Positions 17,232 to 25,701 of a stretch of DNA of 64,000 nucleotides are shown piece by piece. This stretch comes from Hymenobacter lapidarius (GTDB taxonomy: Bacteria; Bacteroidota; Bacteroidia; Cytophagales; Hymenobacteraceae), in NCBI RefSeq assembly GCF_001816145.1, contig NZ_MDZB01000066.1, positions 1-64,000 of the forward strand, given 5' to 3'. Position numbers and translations under genes: made by a program. The stretch's first letter is position 1. Every line of letters begins with the position of its first letter. Below the pieces are notes generated by a model, which was not told the origin of the DNA, made no database searches, and saw only the letters and a program-made list of their open reading frames with translations.

Positions 17232-18236
17232 CTATTCCAGCTGACCGCGAAGCGCATATACGCGGCGCAAATTGCGAATTAACTTGGCCGACTCGTCAAA
17301 ATTCAAGGTCTGCTGCCCGTCCGAAGCGGCGGTTTCGGGTGTTTCGTGGGTTTCGTACACAATACCGTCGGCCCCGGCCAGCACGCCCGCCAGCGCCATG
17401 GCCGGCACGTACTCCCGAATGCCAATGCCGTGCGACGGGTCCACGATTACGGGTAAGTGACTCTTCTCCTTCAGAATGGGTACCGCGTTCAAATCCAGCG
17501 TGTTGCGGCTGGCCGTTTCAAACGTGCGGATGCCCCGTTCGCACAAAATCAGCTTTTCGTTGCCGCCCGAAAATACGTACTCCGCCGACGACAGCAGCTC
17601 TTCGATAGTACCCGAAATTCCCCGCTTAATCATAACGGGCTTGTCCACGCCGCCAAGGGCATCGAGCAGGTTGAAGTTCTGCGTGTTGCGGGCGCCCACC
17701 TGGAATACGTCCACGAAATCGTGCATCTCCTCCACTTGCGACACCTGCATCACCTCGGTCACGATTTTGATGCCGCGCTCCCGGGCCATGCTGTGGAACA
17801 GCTTGAGGCCGTCCATGCCCAGGCCGCGGAACGAGTAGGGCGACGAGCGGGGCTTGAACACGCCGCCGCGCATCAGGCGCACGCCGTTTTCCGTCAAGTG
17901 GTTCATTACCTTCTCCATCTGGGCCTCGCTCTCGATGCTGCACGGGCCGGCGCACAGCGCCAGGCTGCCCTCGCCGATGGTCACGCCGCCGCCGAGGTCG
18001 AGCACGGTGGGCTTCACGCGCCATTTACGGCTCACCAGCTTGTAGTCGTCGGACACGAAATGCACATCACGCACGCCGGGCAGCTGGCCAATGGTGCGAA
18101 TGTCCACGTCCTTCTTTCCAATGGCTACTAGGTAGTGCGCGTGCTGGGTCGTGACTTCGGTGGTTTTGTAGCCCTGTTGCTTCAGGTGTTCGGATATGGC
18201 CGGGACGACGGCAGCATTTTCAAGTTGAATTATCAC
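17232..18236 (-). CDS. aroF: 3-deoxy-7-phosphoheptulonate synthase (DAHP synthase)
   Basis: Joins phosphoenolpyruvate and erythrose 4-phosphate in the first step of the shikimate pathway. The 334 residues show an N-terminal ferredoxin-like regulatory domain (IIQLENAAVVPAISEHL to about residue 70) and a TIM barrel of the KDO8PS-like (type I-beta) class: ALCAGPCSIESEAQ, RGGVFKPRSSPYSFRG, ERGIRTFETASRNTLDLNAV and VIVDPSHGIGIREYVP. The start is a GTG at 18236. It is the last gene of the trp cluster, 81 bp after trpA, so the entry enzyme of aromatic synthesis appears to be under the same control as the Trp branch. Confidence 0.95.
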   Translation of the reverse strand: MIIQLENAAVVPAISEHLKQQGYKTTEVTTQHAHYLVAIGKKDVDIRTIGQLPGVRDVHFVSDDYKLVSRKWRVKPTVLDLGGGVTIGEGSLALCAGPCSIESEAQMEKVMNHLTENGVRLMRGGVFKPRSSPYSFRGLGMDGLKLFHSMARERGIKIVTEVMQVSQVEEMHDFVDVFQVGARNTQNFNLLDALGGVDKPVMIKRGISGTIEELLSSAEYVFSGGNEKLILCERGIRTFETASRNTLDLNAVPILKEKSHLPVIVDPSHGIGIREYVPAMALAGVLAGADGIVYETHETPETAASDGQQTLNFDESAKLIRNLRRVYALRGQLE

Positions 18237-18260
18237 GGGTAAGCTAAAATAAGGGAAACG

Positions 18261-18303
18261 TCATGCTTCGGCTGCGCGGACGTTAGATGAGCATGACGTT
18301 CTG
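18261..18303. repeat. Short variant of palindromic repeat family A between trpA and aroF
   Basis: ACGTCATGCTTCGGCTGCG ... GAGCATGACGTTCT: the outer ACGTCATGC/GCATGACGT arms of family A are kept, but the middle is shortened. It is one of several copies inside the trp operon. Confidence 0.6.
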
Positions 18304-18317
18304 AGGTGTTTCGAATA

Positions 18318-19094
18318 TTAGTTTTTGATGCCCTGCACAAATCGGGTAGCGGCAGCGGAGGCATCAGCCGTGCCCTCCAGGCTCTGGATGAGGGCCGAGC
18401 CGATGATGGCGCCATCCGCGTATTCGCAGGCCTGGTCGAAACCGGTTTTGTTGGCGATGCCAAAGCCAATGAGGCGGGGCGTGGTCAGATTCATGGCCGC
18501 GATGCGCTCGAAGTATTCGCGCTGAGCTTCCACATCGGGCAGGGTGGTGCCGCCCGTGGTACCGGGGCCAGAAACGAGGTACAGGAACGCATCAGACAAG
18601 GCATCGAGCCGACGAATGCGGGCCTCCGACGTCTGGGGCGTGACTAGGAAAACGGCCTTCAACCCGTATTTCTGGAACAGCGGGTGGTACATCTCCTCGT
18701 ACTCATCCAGGGGCAGGTCGGGCAGGATGAGGCCGTCCACGCCTACCTCCGCCGCTTTTTTCAGGAAAGCCTCCATGCCAAACTGCAGCACCGGGTTAAG
18801 GTAGCCCATGAGCAGCACGGGCGTTTCGGGCACGGCCGCGCGCAGCTTCTGCAGCTGGCCGAAGAGCACCGGCAGGTTCATGCCGTTGGCCAGGGCGGCG
18901 GAGCTGCTGCGCTGAATGACCGGGCCATCGGCCAGGGGGTCCGAAAACGGCATCCCAATTTCGAGGATGTCGGCACCGGCCCCAACCAGGGCTTTGGCCA
19001 AAGGCAGCGTGTCGTGCAGACTGGGAAAACCAGCCGTGAAGTACATGTTGAGCAGGTTTTGCTTGCTCGCGAATGCGTGTTTTATTCGGTCCAT
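18318..19094 (-). CDS. trpA: Tryptophan synthase alpha subunit
   Basis: Cleaves indole-3-glycerol phosphate to indole and glyceraldehyde 3-phosphate; indole then tunnels to TrpB. The 258 residues match the family. Visible are the catalytic Glu in ADILEIGMPFSDPLADGP (Glu and nearby Asp), VDGLILPDLPLDEYEEM with the second catalytic Asp, and the phosphate-binding YLVSGPGTTGG and LIGFGIANKTG. It follows trpB with a palindromic repeat in the 97-bp gap and precedes aroF. Confidence 0.96.
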   Translation of the reverse strand: MDRIKHAFASKQNLLNMYFTAGFPSLHDTLPLAKALVGAGADILEIGMPFSDPLADGPVIQRSSSAALANGMNLPVLFGQLQKLRAAVPETPVLLMGYLNPVLQFGMEAFLKKAAEVGVDGLILPDLPLDEYEEMYHPLFQKYGLKAVFLVTPQTSEARIRRLDALSDAFLYLVSGPGTTGGTTLPDVEAQREYFERIAAMNLTTPRLIGFGIANKTGFDQACEYADGAIIGSALIQSLEGTADASAAATRFVQGIKN

Positions 19095-19106
19095 GATGTA
19101 GTTCCC

Positions 19107-19182
19107 GCAGAGGGCGCAGAGGTTTTCGCAGCAGTCGCAGAACGTTCAGCGCCTGCTGCGGGAACCTGTGCGCCCTCTGCGG
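19107..19182. repeat. Palindromic repeat family F between trpB and trpA
   Basis: The left arm CCCGCAGAGGGCGCAGAGGT and right arm (ending GTGCGCCCTCTGCGGG) form an inverted repeat of about 30 bp with few mismatches and a short loop. On the transcribed minus strand it lies 12 nt upstream of the trpA ATG. It has no T-tail, so it is more likely an mRNA stem or dispersed element than a terminator. Confidence 0.7.
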
Positions 19183-19191
19183 GCTAAATTT

Positions 19192-20400
19192 TTAAACGAG
19201 CTTGTCCATGTTCTTGAGGTACGTCTCCAGGTCCTTGTCGCCGCGGCCTGAGAGGTTCACCACCACCACATCGTTCGGGCCGGCTCCCAGCTGGCCAAGG
19301 GCCGACAGGGCGTGCGCCGTTTCCAGCGCCGGGATAATACCTTCCAGGCGGCTGCATTCGCTCACCGCTTTTAGCGCTTCGTCGTCGGTGATGGAGATAA
19401 ACTCCGCCCGTCCCGAAGCGCCCAGGTGCGCGTGCAGCGGGCCAATGCCCGGGTAATCAAGGCCCGCGCTCAGCGAGTACGGCTCCGTAATCTGGCCGTG
19501 CTCGTCCTGCATCAGCAGCGTGCGGCTGCCGTGAATGATGCCCGGCGTGCCCAGCACCGACGTAGCCGCCGAATGCCCGGAGTTGATGCCGTGGCCCGCC
19601 GCCTCCACCGCAATAAGCCGCACCGAGGGCTCGTCCAGGAAATGATAAAACGCCCCGGCGGCGTTGGAGCCACCGCCCACGCAGGCCACCACAAAGTTGG
19701 GCAGTTCGCTACCGGTTTTTTCCAGCAATTGGTACCGCATTTCCTCGCTGATAACGGCCTGCAGGCGCGCCACCAAATCCGGGTACGGGTGCGGTCCTAC
19801 CACCGAGCCGATGATGTAGTGCGTGTCCACAGGGTTGGCAATCCAGTCGCGGATGGCTTCGTTGGTAGCATCTTTCAGGGTTTGGCTGCCGCTGGTCACG
19901 GCCCGCACTTCGGCGCCCAGCAGGCGCATGCGGGCCACGTTGGGCGCCTGGCGCTCAATGTCCGTCGCGCCCATGTACACCACGCAGGGGTAGCCCATTA
20001 GGGCGCACACGGTGGCGGTGGCCACGCCGTGCTGGCCCGCGCCGGTTTCGGCGATGATGCGCTTTTTGCCCAGCCGCTTGGCCAGCAAAATTTGCCCCAC
20101 GGTGTTATTGATTTTGTGCGCGCCGGTATGGCACAGGTCCTCCCGCTTCAAGAACACGCGAGTGCCGTAGCGCTCCGATAGCCGCTTGGCTTCGAACAGC
20201 GGCGTGGGCCGGCCCACGTAGTCGCGCAGCAGGTGCTGCAACTCCATCTGAAAGTCCGGGTCAGCCAGAATTTCCAGGTATTGGGTGCGCAGCTCCTCCA
20301 CGTTGGGGTAGAGCATTTCGGGAATAAAGGCGCCACCGAATTCACCGTAGTAGCCGCGGGCGGTGGGCTGCTGATAGGAAGTAGTCATGGGTGTCTGCAT
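19192..20400 (-). CDS. trpB: Tryptophan synthase beta subunit
   Basis: PLP enzyme that condenses indole with serine to make tryptophan. The 402 residues match TrpB1. Signatures: [19 protein letters not shown] at the N-terminus, the PLP lysine in [33 protein letters not shown], the phosphate-binding [13 protein letters not shown] and [13 protein letters not shown] at the end. Start ATG at 20400; an in-frame ATG at 20388 is an equally possible start. It follows trpF by 50 bp and partners trpA. Confidence 0.97.
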   Translation of the reverse strand: MQTPMTTSYQQPTARGYYGEFGGAFIPEMLYPNVEELRTQYLEILADPDFQMELQHLLRDYVGRPTPLFEAKRLSERYGTRVFLKREDLCHTGAHKINNTVGQILLAKRLGKKRIIAETGAGQHGVATATVCALMGYPCVVYMGATDIERQAPNVARMRLLGAEVRAVTSGSQTLKDATNEAIRDWIANPVDTHYIIGSVVGPHPYPDLVARLQAVISEEMRYQLLEKTGSELPNFVVACVGGGSNAAGAFYHFLDEPSVRLIAVEAAGHGINSGHSAATSVLGTPGIIHGSRTLLMQDEHGQITEPYSLSAGLDYPGIGPLHAHLGASGRAEFISITDDEALKAVSECSRLEGIIPALETAHALSALGQLGAGPNDVVVVNLSGRGDKDLETYLKNMDKLV

Positions 20401-20450
20401 TTTAGTACACGTTGGGCTTCGACAAGCGCAGCCATTGACATTCAGAAAAA

Positions 20451-21176
20451 CTAAGTAGTGGCCGGGAGCCGCAGCGCCTGCAGCATCTGGGCTACCCGGT
20501 GGGCGTCTTTCACGCCGGGCGCGGTTTCAAACCCGCTGTTTAAATCGACGCCGACTAGGCCCGGCAGCCGCAAAGCCGCCAGCTCGGCGGCGTGTTCCAG
20601 GGCCAGGCCGCCCGCCAATAGATAAGGCACAGGCAGGTCGTAGCGTTCTAAGAGGGCCCAGTCGAACACCGCGCCGTTGCCGCCGGGCGCGGCCCCTTTG
20701 GTGTCAAACAGGAAAAAGTCGCAAAACGGCACGTAAGGCAGCAGCGCGGCAAAATCTACAGCCGAGCCCACCGAAAACGCTTTCATCACCAACAAGCCGG
20801 CCTCGCCCAGCTCCTCGCACTGTGCGGGCGCTTCATGCCCGTGCAGCTGCACCGCGCCCAACCCAAACTGACGGGCTTTGGCTAGCACGGTTTCGGTGGT
20901 GGCATTCACGAAAACGCCCACTTTCCAGATGCTAGTGGGCACCTGCTGCACCTGCTCGGGCGCCAGCACGTCTTCCATGTAGCGCGGCGAGGCTGGAGCG
21001 AAAATGAAGCCCAGAAAGTCCGGAGCCAAAGCCGCTACAGCCGCCAGGGCCGCCTCGTCGCGCATGCCGCACACCTTCACCAGCAGCCGCGACGGGCCCA
21101 CCGGCGCCGGCGCCGTGCCCTCCGGCAAACCGGCGGCAAGTGCAACATCAGCAGGGAGGTGGCGGGGCGTTTTCAT
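20451..21176 (-). CDS. trpF: Phosphoribosylanthranilate isomerase
   Basis: Isomerises phosphoribosylanthranilate to the carboxyphenylamino-deoxyribulose phosphate used by TrpC. It is 241 residues against a usual 200-215; the extra is an N-terminal stretch of about 30 residues before the family start [14 protein letters not shown] (catalytic Cys in KVCGM). Other blocks are [33 protein letters not shown] with the catalytic Asp and [10 protein letters not shown], and the end has [21 protein letters not shown] just before KVCGM could be the true start. The stop of trpC is 8 bp upstream, so the pair is tightly linked. Confidence 0.94.
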   Translation of the reverse strand: MKTPRHLPADVALAAGLPEGTAPAPVGPSRLLVKVCGMRDEAALAAVAALAPDFLGFIFAPASPRYMEDVLAPEQVQQVPTSIWKVGVFVNATTETVLAKARQFGLGAVQLHGHEAPAQCEELGEAGLLVMKAFSVGSAVDFAALLPYVPFCDFFLFDTKGAAPGGNGAVFDWALLERYDLPVPYLLAGGLALEHAAELAALRLPGLVGVDLNSGFETAPGVKDAHRVAQMLQALRLPATT

Positions 21177-21184
21177 GGCAGTGC

Positions 21185-22009
21185 TTAGAAGGTGACGGCG
21201 GCTTTGGGCAAGGCGGCAATCTCCTGCACCAGGGCCGCGCAGGCACGTTCGGGCCGGGCATCGCGCATGAATGCTTCGCCGAGCAGGAATCCTTGGTAAC
21301 CTACCTCACGCAGCTGGCCAATGGCCGCAGCGGTGGAAATGCCACTCTCGGAAACTTTCAGAAACTCGCTCGGTATGGCAGCCGCCAACTCCATTGAAGT
21401 ATCGAGGCTCAAGCTGAAATCGTGCAGGTTGCGGTTGTTAACGCCGATTAAGTCGACGGCATCGGCATCAGCGGAGCGGGCCAGCTCTTCGCCGTCGTGC
21501 ACTTCCAGCAGCACCTCCAGGCCCAGCGAGCGGGCCAGGCTGCCCAGCGTATGAATCTCCTCGGGCGTGAGCACCGCGGCGATGAGCAGCACGGCATCCG
21601 CCCCGATGCTCTTGGCTTCCAGAATCTGATATTCATCAACCACAAAATCCTTGCGCAGAATGGGACAGAAATTGAAGCGCCGCGCCGTGGTCAGGTCCTC
21701 GTTTTTGCCGCCAAAAAACTCCCCATCGGTGAGAATGGAAAGCCCTGCCGCGCCGGCCTGCATATAGCCCAGCGTGGTGCGCTCCACCGGCGCGTACTGG
21801 TTTATCCAGCCCTTGGAGGGTGACTTGCGCTTGAATTCCGCGATGAGGCCGCTGCCGTTTTCACGCAGCAGGTACTGGCGCAGCGAAAGGGGCTTGGACT
21901 GGAAATACAGGCTGCTCTCCAGCAGCTTTACGGGCACCAGCTCTTGGCGGGCGGCTACCTCTTTCCGCTTGTGCGCGACGATGGTTTGTAGAATGGTGGG
22001 CTGCGACAT
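21185..22009 (-). CDS. trpC: Indole-3-glycerol phosphate synthase
   Basis: Decarboxylates and closes the ring of CdRP to form indole-3-glycerol phosphate. 274 residues. Family signatures: LIAEFKRKSPSKGWI (catalytic Glu and Lys), LSILTDGEFFGG, PILRKDFVVDEYQI with the catalytic Lys, LLEVHDGEE, LIGVNNRNLHDF and VSESGIST. It is monofunctional, not fused to trpF as in Escherichia coli. It follows trpD by 80 bp and overlaps nothing. Confidence 0.97.
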   Translation of the reverse strand: MSQPTILQTIVAHKRKEVAARQELVPVKLLESSLYFQSKPLSLRQYLLRENGSGLIAEFKRKSPSKGWINQYAPVERTTLGYMQAGAAGLSILTDGEFFGGKNEDLTTARRFNFCPILRKDFVVDEYQILEAKSIGADAVLLIAAVLTPEEIHTLGSLARSLGLEVLLEVHDGEELARSADADAVDLIGVNNRNLHDFSLSLDTSMELAAAIPSEFLKVSESGISTAAAIGQLREVGYQGFLLGEAFMRDARPERACAALVQEIAALPKAAVTF

Positions 22010-22089
22010 GACTTAGCAAACAGAAGGGCGAAGCTTTTGCTTCGCTCGGCAATGAATATTTATTTAACCAGCTGCGGAGCAGACGGCCG

Positions 22090-23085
22090 TTATTGGGTGT
22101 TCAGCATGGTTTCGAAAGCGCGCCGGGCCGCGCCGGAATCCAGAGATTCGCGGCTTTGGGCCAGGGCATCGTCCCAGCCCAGGCCCGGGCGGGCGCACTG
22201 CAGCGCCAGGGCGGCGTTGGCCGTCACCACATTGCGCTGGGCGGGGGTGTGGTCTCCGCTCAGCACTTCTTTAAACAGCTCGGCCGAGGCGGCTGCCGTG
22301 CTGCCCCCGGCCAAATCGGTGGCCGTGCAGGTGGCCAGCCCCAAGGTTTCGGCGGTGAGCAGCCGCTCGCCTTCAAACGAGGAAACTACTTTGGCCGGGC
22401 CGGTCAGGGCCAGCTCATCGTAGCCATCCAGGGCGTGCACCACGGCGTAGCGGGTGCCCGTGGCTTGCATCAGGTAGTGGTACACGCGCTGCAATTCTAG
22501 GTTGAACACGCCCAGTAGCTGGGAGCTAGGCCGGGCCGGGTTCACCAGCGGCCCGAGGATGTTGAAGAAGGTGCGCAAACCCAGCTCGCGCCGAATGGGG
22601 CCGGCGTGGCGCATGGCCGGGTGGAACGCCGGCGCGTGCAAAAAGCAGATACCGGCCTGGTCGAGCTGCCGGCGCAGCTGGTCGGAGCTGGCTTCGAAGT
22701 TGTAGCCGAAATGGGCCAGCACATTGGAGGCGCCCGAAACCGACGACACGCCGAAGTTGCCGTGCTTGGCCACCTTCACCCCTGCTCCGGCCACTACAAA
22801 ACAGGCCAGCGTGGAGATGTTGATGGTGTTTTTGCCATCGCCGCCCGTGCCCACAATGTCGAGTAGCTCCGTCGTGCCCAGCTGCGGGTCCCGGCTCAAG
22901 TCGAGCAGGGCCTGCCGGAAACCCGCCAGCTCGGCCACCGTGATGGGCCGCATGCGGTACACGGCCAGAAAAGCGGCGGTCTCGGCCGGGTTGGCACCGC
23001 CCTCGCCCAGCTGGCGCATGGCAGCGTGCGCCTCGGCATGGGACAGGGGCTGGTGGTCGAAAAGCTTGTTGAGAATGTGTTTCAA
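22090..23085 (-). CDS. trpD: Anthranilate phosphoribosyltransferase
   Basis: Transfers phosphoribose from PRPP to anthranilate. 331 residues. Signatures: LLDIVGTGGDGKNTINIST (PRPP-binding), VAKHGNFGVSS, FLHAPAFHPAMRHAGPIRREL, FNILGPLVNPA and VVHALDGYDEL. I place the start at the TTG at 23085, giving MKHILNKLFDHQPLSHAEA, which matches how this family begins. An in-frame ATG at 23127 would add 14 residues beginning MLRQAQHD, which are encoded by the family A palindrome and not by the gene. Confidence 0.93.
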   Translation of the reverse strand: MKHILNKLFDHQPLSHAEAHAAMRQLGEGGANPAETAAFLAVYRMRPITVAELAGFRQALLDLSRDPQLGTTELLDIVGTGGDGKNTINISTLACFVVAGAGVKVAKHGNFGVSSVSGASNVLAHFGYNFEASSDQLRRQLDQAGICFLHAPAFHPAMRHAGPIRRELGLRTFFNILGPLVNPARPSSQLLGVFNLELQRVYHYLMQATGTRYAVVHALDGYDELALTGPAKVVSSFEGERLLTAETLGLATCTATDLAGGSTAAASAELFKEVLSGDHTPAQRNVVTANAALALQCARPGLGWDDALAQSRESLDSGAARRAFETMLNTQ

Positions 23086-23101
23086 AACAGTTGTTTTTAG
23101 A

Positions 23102-23194
23102 ACGTCATGCTGAGCTTGCCGAAGCATCTCTACTGCGCAAGTTTATGATTTTACTACGGCGGTAGAGATGCTTCGACTTCGCTCAGCATGACGA
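23102..23194. repeat. Palindromic repeat family A between trpG and trpD
   Basis: The left arm ACGTCATGCTGAGCTTGCCG... and right arm ...GTAGAGATGCTTCGACTTCG are complementary over about 35 bp except for a five-base variable block. The loop is about 25 bp and AT-rich. Its right-hand reading creates the artefactual MLRQAQHD extension of TrpD. Confidence 0.85.
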
Positions 23195-23216
23195 CCTTTT
23201 TAATTATTGAGTTAAA

Positions 23217-23786
23217 TCAGCTAAGCCAGTTTTCCAGCATTTTAGCGCCGTGCTCGGTGAGGATGCTTTCGGGGTGGAACTGCACGCCCCGCACATCGTA
23301 CTGGCGGTGACGGAAGGCCAGCACTTCGCCGTTGGCGTCGCGGGCCGTGGTTTCCAGCTCGGCCGGCATGGTTTCGGGGCGCACGGCCCACGAATGGTAG
23401 CGTCCCACCTGGAAGCGGGTGGGCAGGCCCGCGAACAGTCGCTCGTCGGGAGACGTCACTTCGGCCTCGTTGGCTACGCCGTGCAGCACCGCGGGCATGT
23501 TGTAGAGCGTGGCGCCGAAGCTTTCGGCCAGGCCCTGGTGGCCCAGGCACACGCCCAGAATGCGCTTGGTGGGCGCGTAGGTTTTAATAATCTGGGGCAT
23601 GAGGCCGGCTTCGGCGGGAATGCCGGGGCCGGGCGAGAGCATAATGGCATCGTAGGCGTCTACGGCGGCGAGGGGCAGTTGGTCGTTGCGCGTCACGGTG
23701 AGATTGGCGCCGTGGCCGAGCTCACGCAGCAGGTGCACCAGGTTGTAGGTAAAGGAATCGTAGTTATCGAGAACGAGGATTTTCAT
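23217..23786 (-). CDS. trpG: Anthranilate synthase component II (glutamine amidotransferase)
   Basis: Supplies ammonia from glutamine to TrpE. 189 residues of a class I glutamine amidotransferase: KILVLDNYDSFTYNLVH at the start, MLSPGPGIPAEAG (oxyanion strand), the nucleophile in LGVCLGHQGLAE (Cys) and the C-terminal VQFHPESIL with the His and Glu of the triad. It is a free-standing subunit lying directly after trpE, separated by 118 bp that hold a palindromic repeat. Confidence 0.96.
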   Translation of the reverse strand: MKILVLDNYDSFTYNLVHLLRELGHGANLTVTRNDQLPLAAVDAYDAIMLSPGPGIPAEAGLMPQIIKTYAPTKRILGVCLGHQGLAESFGATLYNMPAVLHGVANEAEVTSPDERLFAGLPTRFQVGRYHSWAVRPETMPAELETTARDANGEVLAFRHRQYDVRGVQFHPESILTEHGAKMLENWLS

Positions 23787-23805
23787 GGGAGTTGACGAAA
23801 AGAGA

Positions 23806-23901
23806 ACGTCATGCTGAGCGAAGTCGAAGCATCTCTACCGAGGAAGTAATTACTGCTGACTTAACGAAGCGGTAGAGATGCTTCGGCAGGCTCAGCATGA
23901 C
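23806..23901. repeat. Palindromic repeat family A between trpE and trpG
   Basis: AACGTCATGCTGAGCGAAGT ... and ... GGTAGAGATGCTTCGGCAGG form a stem of about 35 bp with a loop of about 28 nt. The five-base block after CTGAGC differs between the two arms, as in the other copies. Confidence 0.85.
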
Positions 23902-23904
23902 CGG

Positions 23905-25329
23905 TTACCGCTCCTGCGCCGCGGCCTGCAACGCGGCGCGCAGGGCGCCCAGCTTGTGGTGCACTTCTTCCAGCTCCGACTGCACGCTGGAAGCCGCTAC
24001 CACGCCCGCGCCGGCTTGGAAATACAGCTGGTTGCCGGTGCTCAAAAACGAGCGAATCATGATGGCATGGTTGAAGTTGCCATCGAAGCCCATGTGGCCG
24101 ATGCAGCCGCCGTAGTAGCCGCGCGCGGTGGGCTCAAGGCCGTCGATGAGCTGCAGGGCGCGGTGCTTGGGCGCGCCCGACAGGGTGCCGGCCGGGAAGG
24201 TATCGGCCACCACTTGCAGGGTGTCGGTGCCTTCGTCGAGCTCCGCCGTGACGTGGCTCACGAGGTGGATGACGTGCGAGTAAAACTGGATTTCGCGCAG
24301 GGTGCGCACCTGCACCTGACTGCCGTGGCGGGCCAGGTCGTTGCGGGCCAGGTCCACCAGCATCACGTGCTCGGCGTTTTCTTTGGGGTCGGCGGCCAGG
24401 CGCTGGGCGGCGGCGGCATCGGCCGCATCGTCGCCGGTGCGGCGGTAGGTGCCGGCTATGGGGTAGAGGCTGGCTTCGCGGCCCTGCACCAGCACCTGGG
24501 CTTCGGGCGAGGACCCGAAGATTTTGTAGTCGCCGTAATCAAAGTAAAACAGGTATGGCGAAGGGTTGATGGACCGCAGGGCCCGGTATACGCTGAACTC
24601 ATCGCCGGAAAAGCCCTGCTGGAAGCGGCGCGACAGCACAATCTGGAACACGTCGCCGCGCAGGCAGTGGGCCTGCCCCTGGGTGAGCCGGGCCAGAAAT
24701 TCCGCATCGGTCTGGTTGCTCGCTTCCTCCCCTACCGTGGCAAATTCGAAGGCCGGCACGCTGGGGTTGCGCACCAGGTTTTCGAGGCGGTCGAGGCCGT
24801 CGGTAGCGGGCTCGCCGGCCACGCCGTGCTCAAACAAAAACAGCTCCTGCCGGAAGTGGTTGAAGGCAATAACGTAGCGAAACACCCCGTAGCGAATGAG
24901 CGGCACGTCGCCGGCCGGCACCTTGGCCGCGTCAAACGTCACGTCCTCGAAGCTCTGCACCGCCTCGTAGCCCATGTACCCAAACAGGCCGGTACTGATG
25001 AAAGGCATCTTCGCGGCCGATTCGTCGGCGGTGAAGGCGGCGGCGAAGTGCCGCAGCTCGGCCAGGGCCTGGCGCGGCTCGCTCAGCTGCAGCACGCTCG
25101 GTTCGGCTTGGCCTGGAAACGACTGCCGTAGCTCGCCGCCGCGCCGCAGCTCAAACGTGCCCAGCGGCTCGCACACCAGGTAGCTGAAGGCATTCTGCTG
25201 GCCGTGGTAGTCGGCGCTTTCCAGCAGCAGGCAGTTGGCGTACTGGTCGCGCAGGCGCAGGTACAGGCCCACCGGGGTCACGGTGTCGGCCAGAAGGCGG
25301 CGGTGGCGGGTAGTGAGTTGGGTTGGCAC
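23905..25329 (-). CDS. trpE: Anthranilate synthase component I
   Basis: Converts chorismate and ammonia to anthranilate, the first committed Trp step. 474 residues; GTG start at 25329. The chorismate-binding half has FQIVLSRRFQQGFSGDEFSVYRALR-like sequence in overlapping short motifs (QIVLSRRF, YRALRSINPSPY), GSSPEAQVLV, YPIAGTYRRTGDD, ENAEHVMLVDLARNDL, PAGTLSGAPKHRA and RGYYGGCIGHMG. The N-terminal allosteric LLES motif is visible as NCLLLESADYHGQ near residue 35, so feedback inhibition by tryptophan is likely. First gene of the operon behind the leader and attenuator. Confidence 0.97.
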   Translation of the reverse strand: MPTQLTTRHRRLLADTVTPVGLYLRLRDQYANCLLLESADYHGQQNAFSYLVCEPLGTFELRRGGELRQSFPGQAEPSVLQLSEPRQALAELRHFAAAFTADESAAKMPFISTGLFGYMGYEAVQSFEDVTFDAAKVPAGDVPLIRYGVFRYVIAFNHFRQELFLFEHGVAGEPATDGLDRLENLVRNPSVPAFEFATVGEEASNQTDAEFLARLTQGQAHCLRGDVFQIVLSRRFQQGFSGDEFSVYRALRSINPSPYLFYFDYGDYKIFGSSPEAQVLVQGREASLYPIAGTYRRTGDDAADAAAAQRLAADPKENAEHVMLVDLARNDLARHGSQVQVRTLREIQFYSHVIHLVSHVTAELDEGTDTLQVVADTFPAGTLSGAPKHRALQLIDGLEPTARGYYGGCIGHMGFDGNFNHAIMIRSFLSTGNQLYFQAGAGVVAASSVQSELEEVHHKLGALRAALQAAAQER

Positions 25330-25383
25330 GGAGGCGGGAGATAAACTGACGAGGGAGGCTAAAGGCAGCCTCGGCTAGGAATA

Positions 25384-25416
25384 AAAAACAAAAAACCCGG
25401 CTGAGGGCCGGGCTTT
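25384..25416 (-). terminator. Attenuator terminator of the trp operon
   Basis: On the minus strand: AAGCCCGGC, CCTCA, GCCGGGTTTTTTGTTTTTT. A six-pair CCCGGC/GCCGGG stem is followed by an unusually long U-rich tail. It lies between the WWW leader peptide and trpE, 30-60 nt after the leader stop codon, which is the position of an attenuator. The other strand also forms a weaker terminator. Confidence 0.8.
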
Positions 25417-25448
25417 TGTGTTCAAAGGCAAAATCAGGGGTGACTTCA

Positions 25449-25523
25449 CTAAGCGCACAGGCAGGCCGGTCCGATGTTTCGGAGCTGCCACCACCAAGCC
25501 TGAGAAGTACGTTGTAAGGTCAT
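25449..25523 (-). CDS. trpL: trp operon leader peptide with three consecutive Trp codons
   Basis: A 24-codon open frame, ATG at 25523 and TAG at 25449, reading TSQAWWWQLRN in its centre: three adjacent TGG codons. Random short frames seldom carry WWW, and this one lies between a good promoter and a strong terminator ahead of trpE. By analogy with classic trp attenuation, ribosome stalling at the Trp codons under Trp shortage would prevent the terminator from forming. Directly after the Trp codons the RNA can form GGCAG/CUGCC and UCCG/CGGA stems, a candidate pause or protector hairpin. A CCGGC in the leader could pair with GCCGG in the terminator arm, but I have not folded it. Confidence 0.8.
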   Translation of the reverse strand: MTLQRTSQAWWWQLRNIGPACLCA

Positions 25524-25553
25524 TATGAGAGAAGCGCTTCTTGAAACGCGACG

Positions 25554-25587
25554 CAAAGATAAGAGCATTCTACTATAATACCAGCAA
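25554..25587 (-). promoter_or_regulatory. Promoter of the trp operon
   Basis: On the minus strand TTG (25587-25585), about 23 bp, then TATCTTTG (25561-25554), a perfect TAnnTTTG -7 box. Transcription would start about 25 nt upstream of the leader ATG. Confidence 0.6.
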
Positions 25588-25701
25588 CCCTCGTTCATAA
25601 AATATGTAATAGTGGTAACTTTTGCCTCCATCACCTACCGAATTGATATATCAACCAATCCATCCAAGGGCACCTGACGCACACCCTTAAACCCTGCGCA
25701 G

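Noticed and set aside
23086..23127. Upstream ATG start of TrpD giving MLRQAQHD...
   Set aside because: These residues come from the family A palindrome; the family start fits the TTG at 23085.
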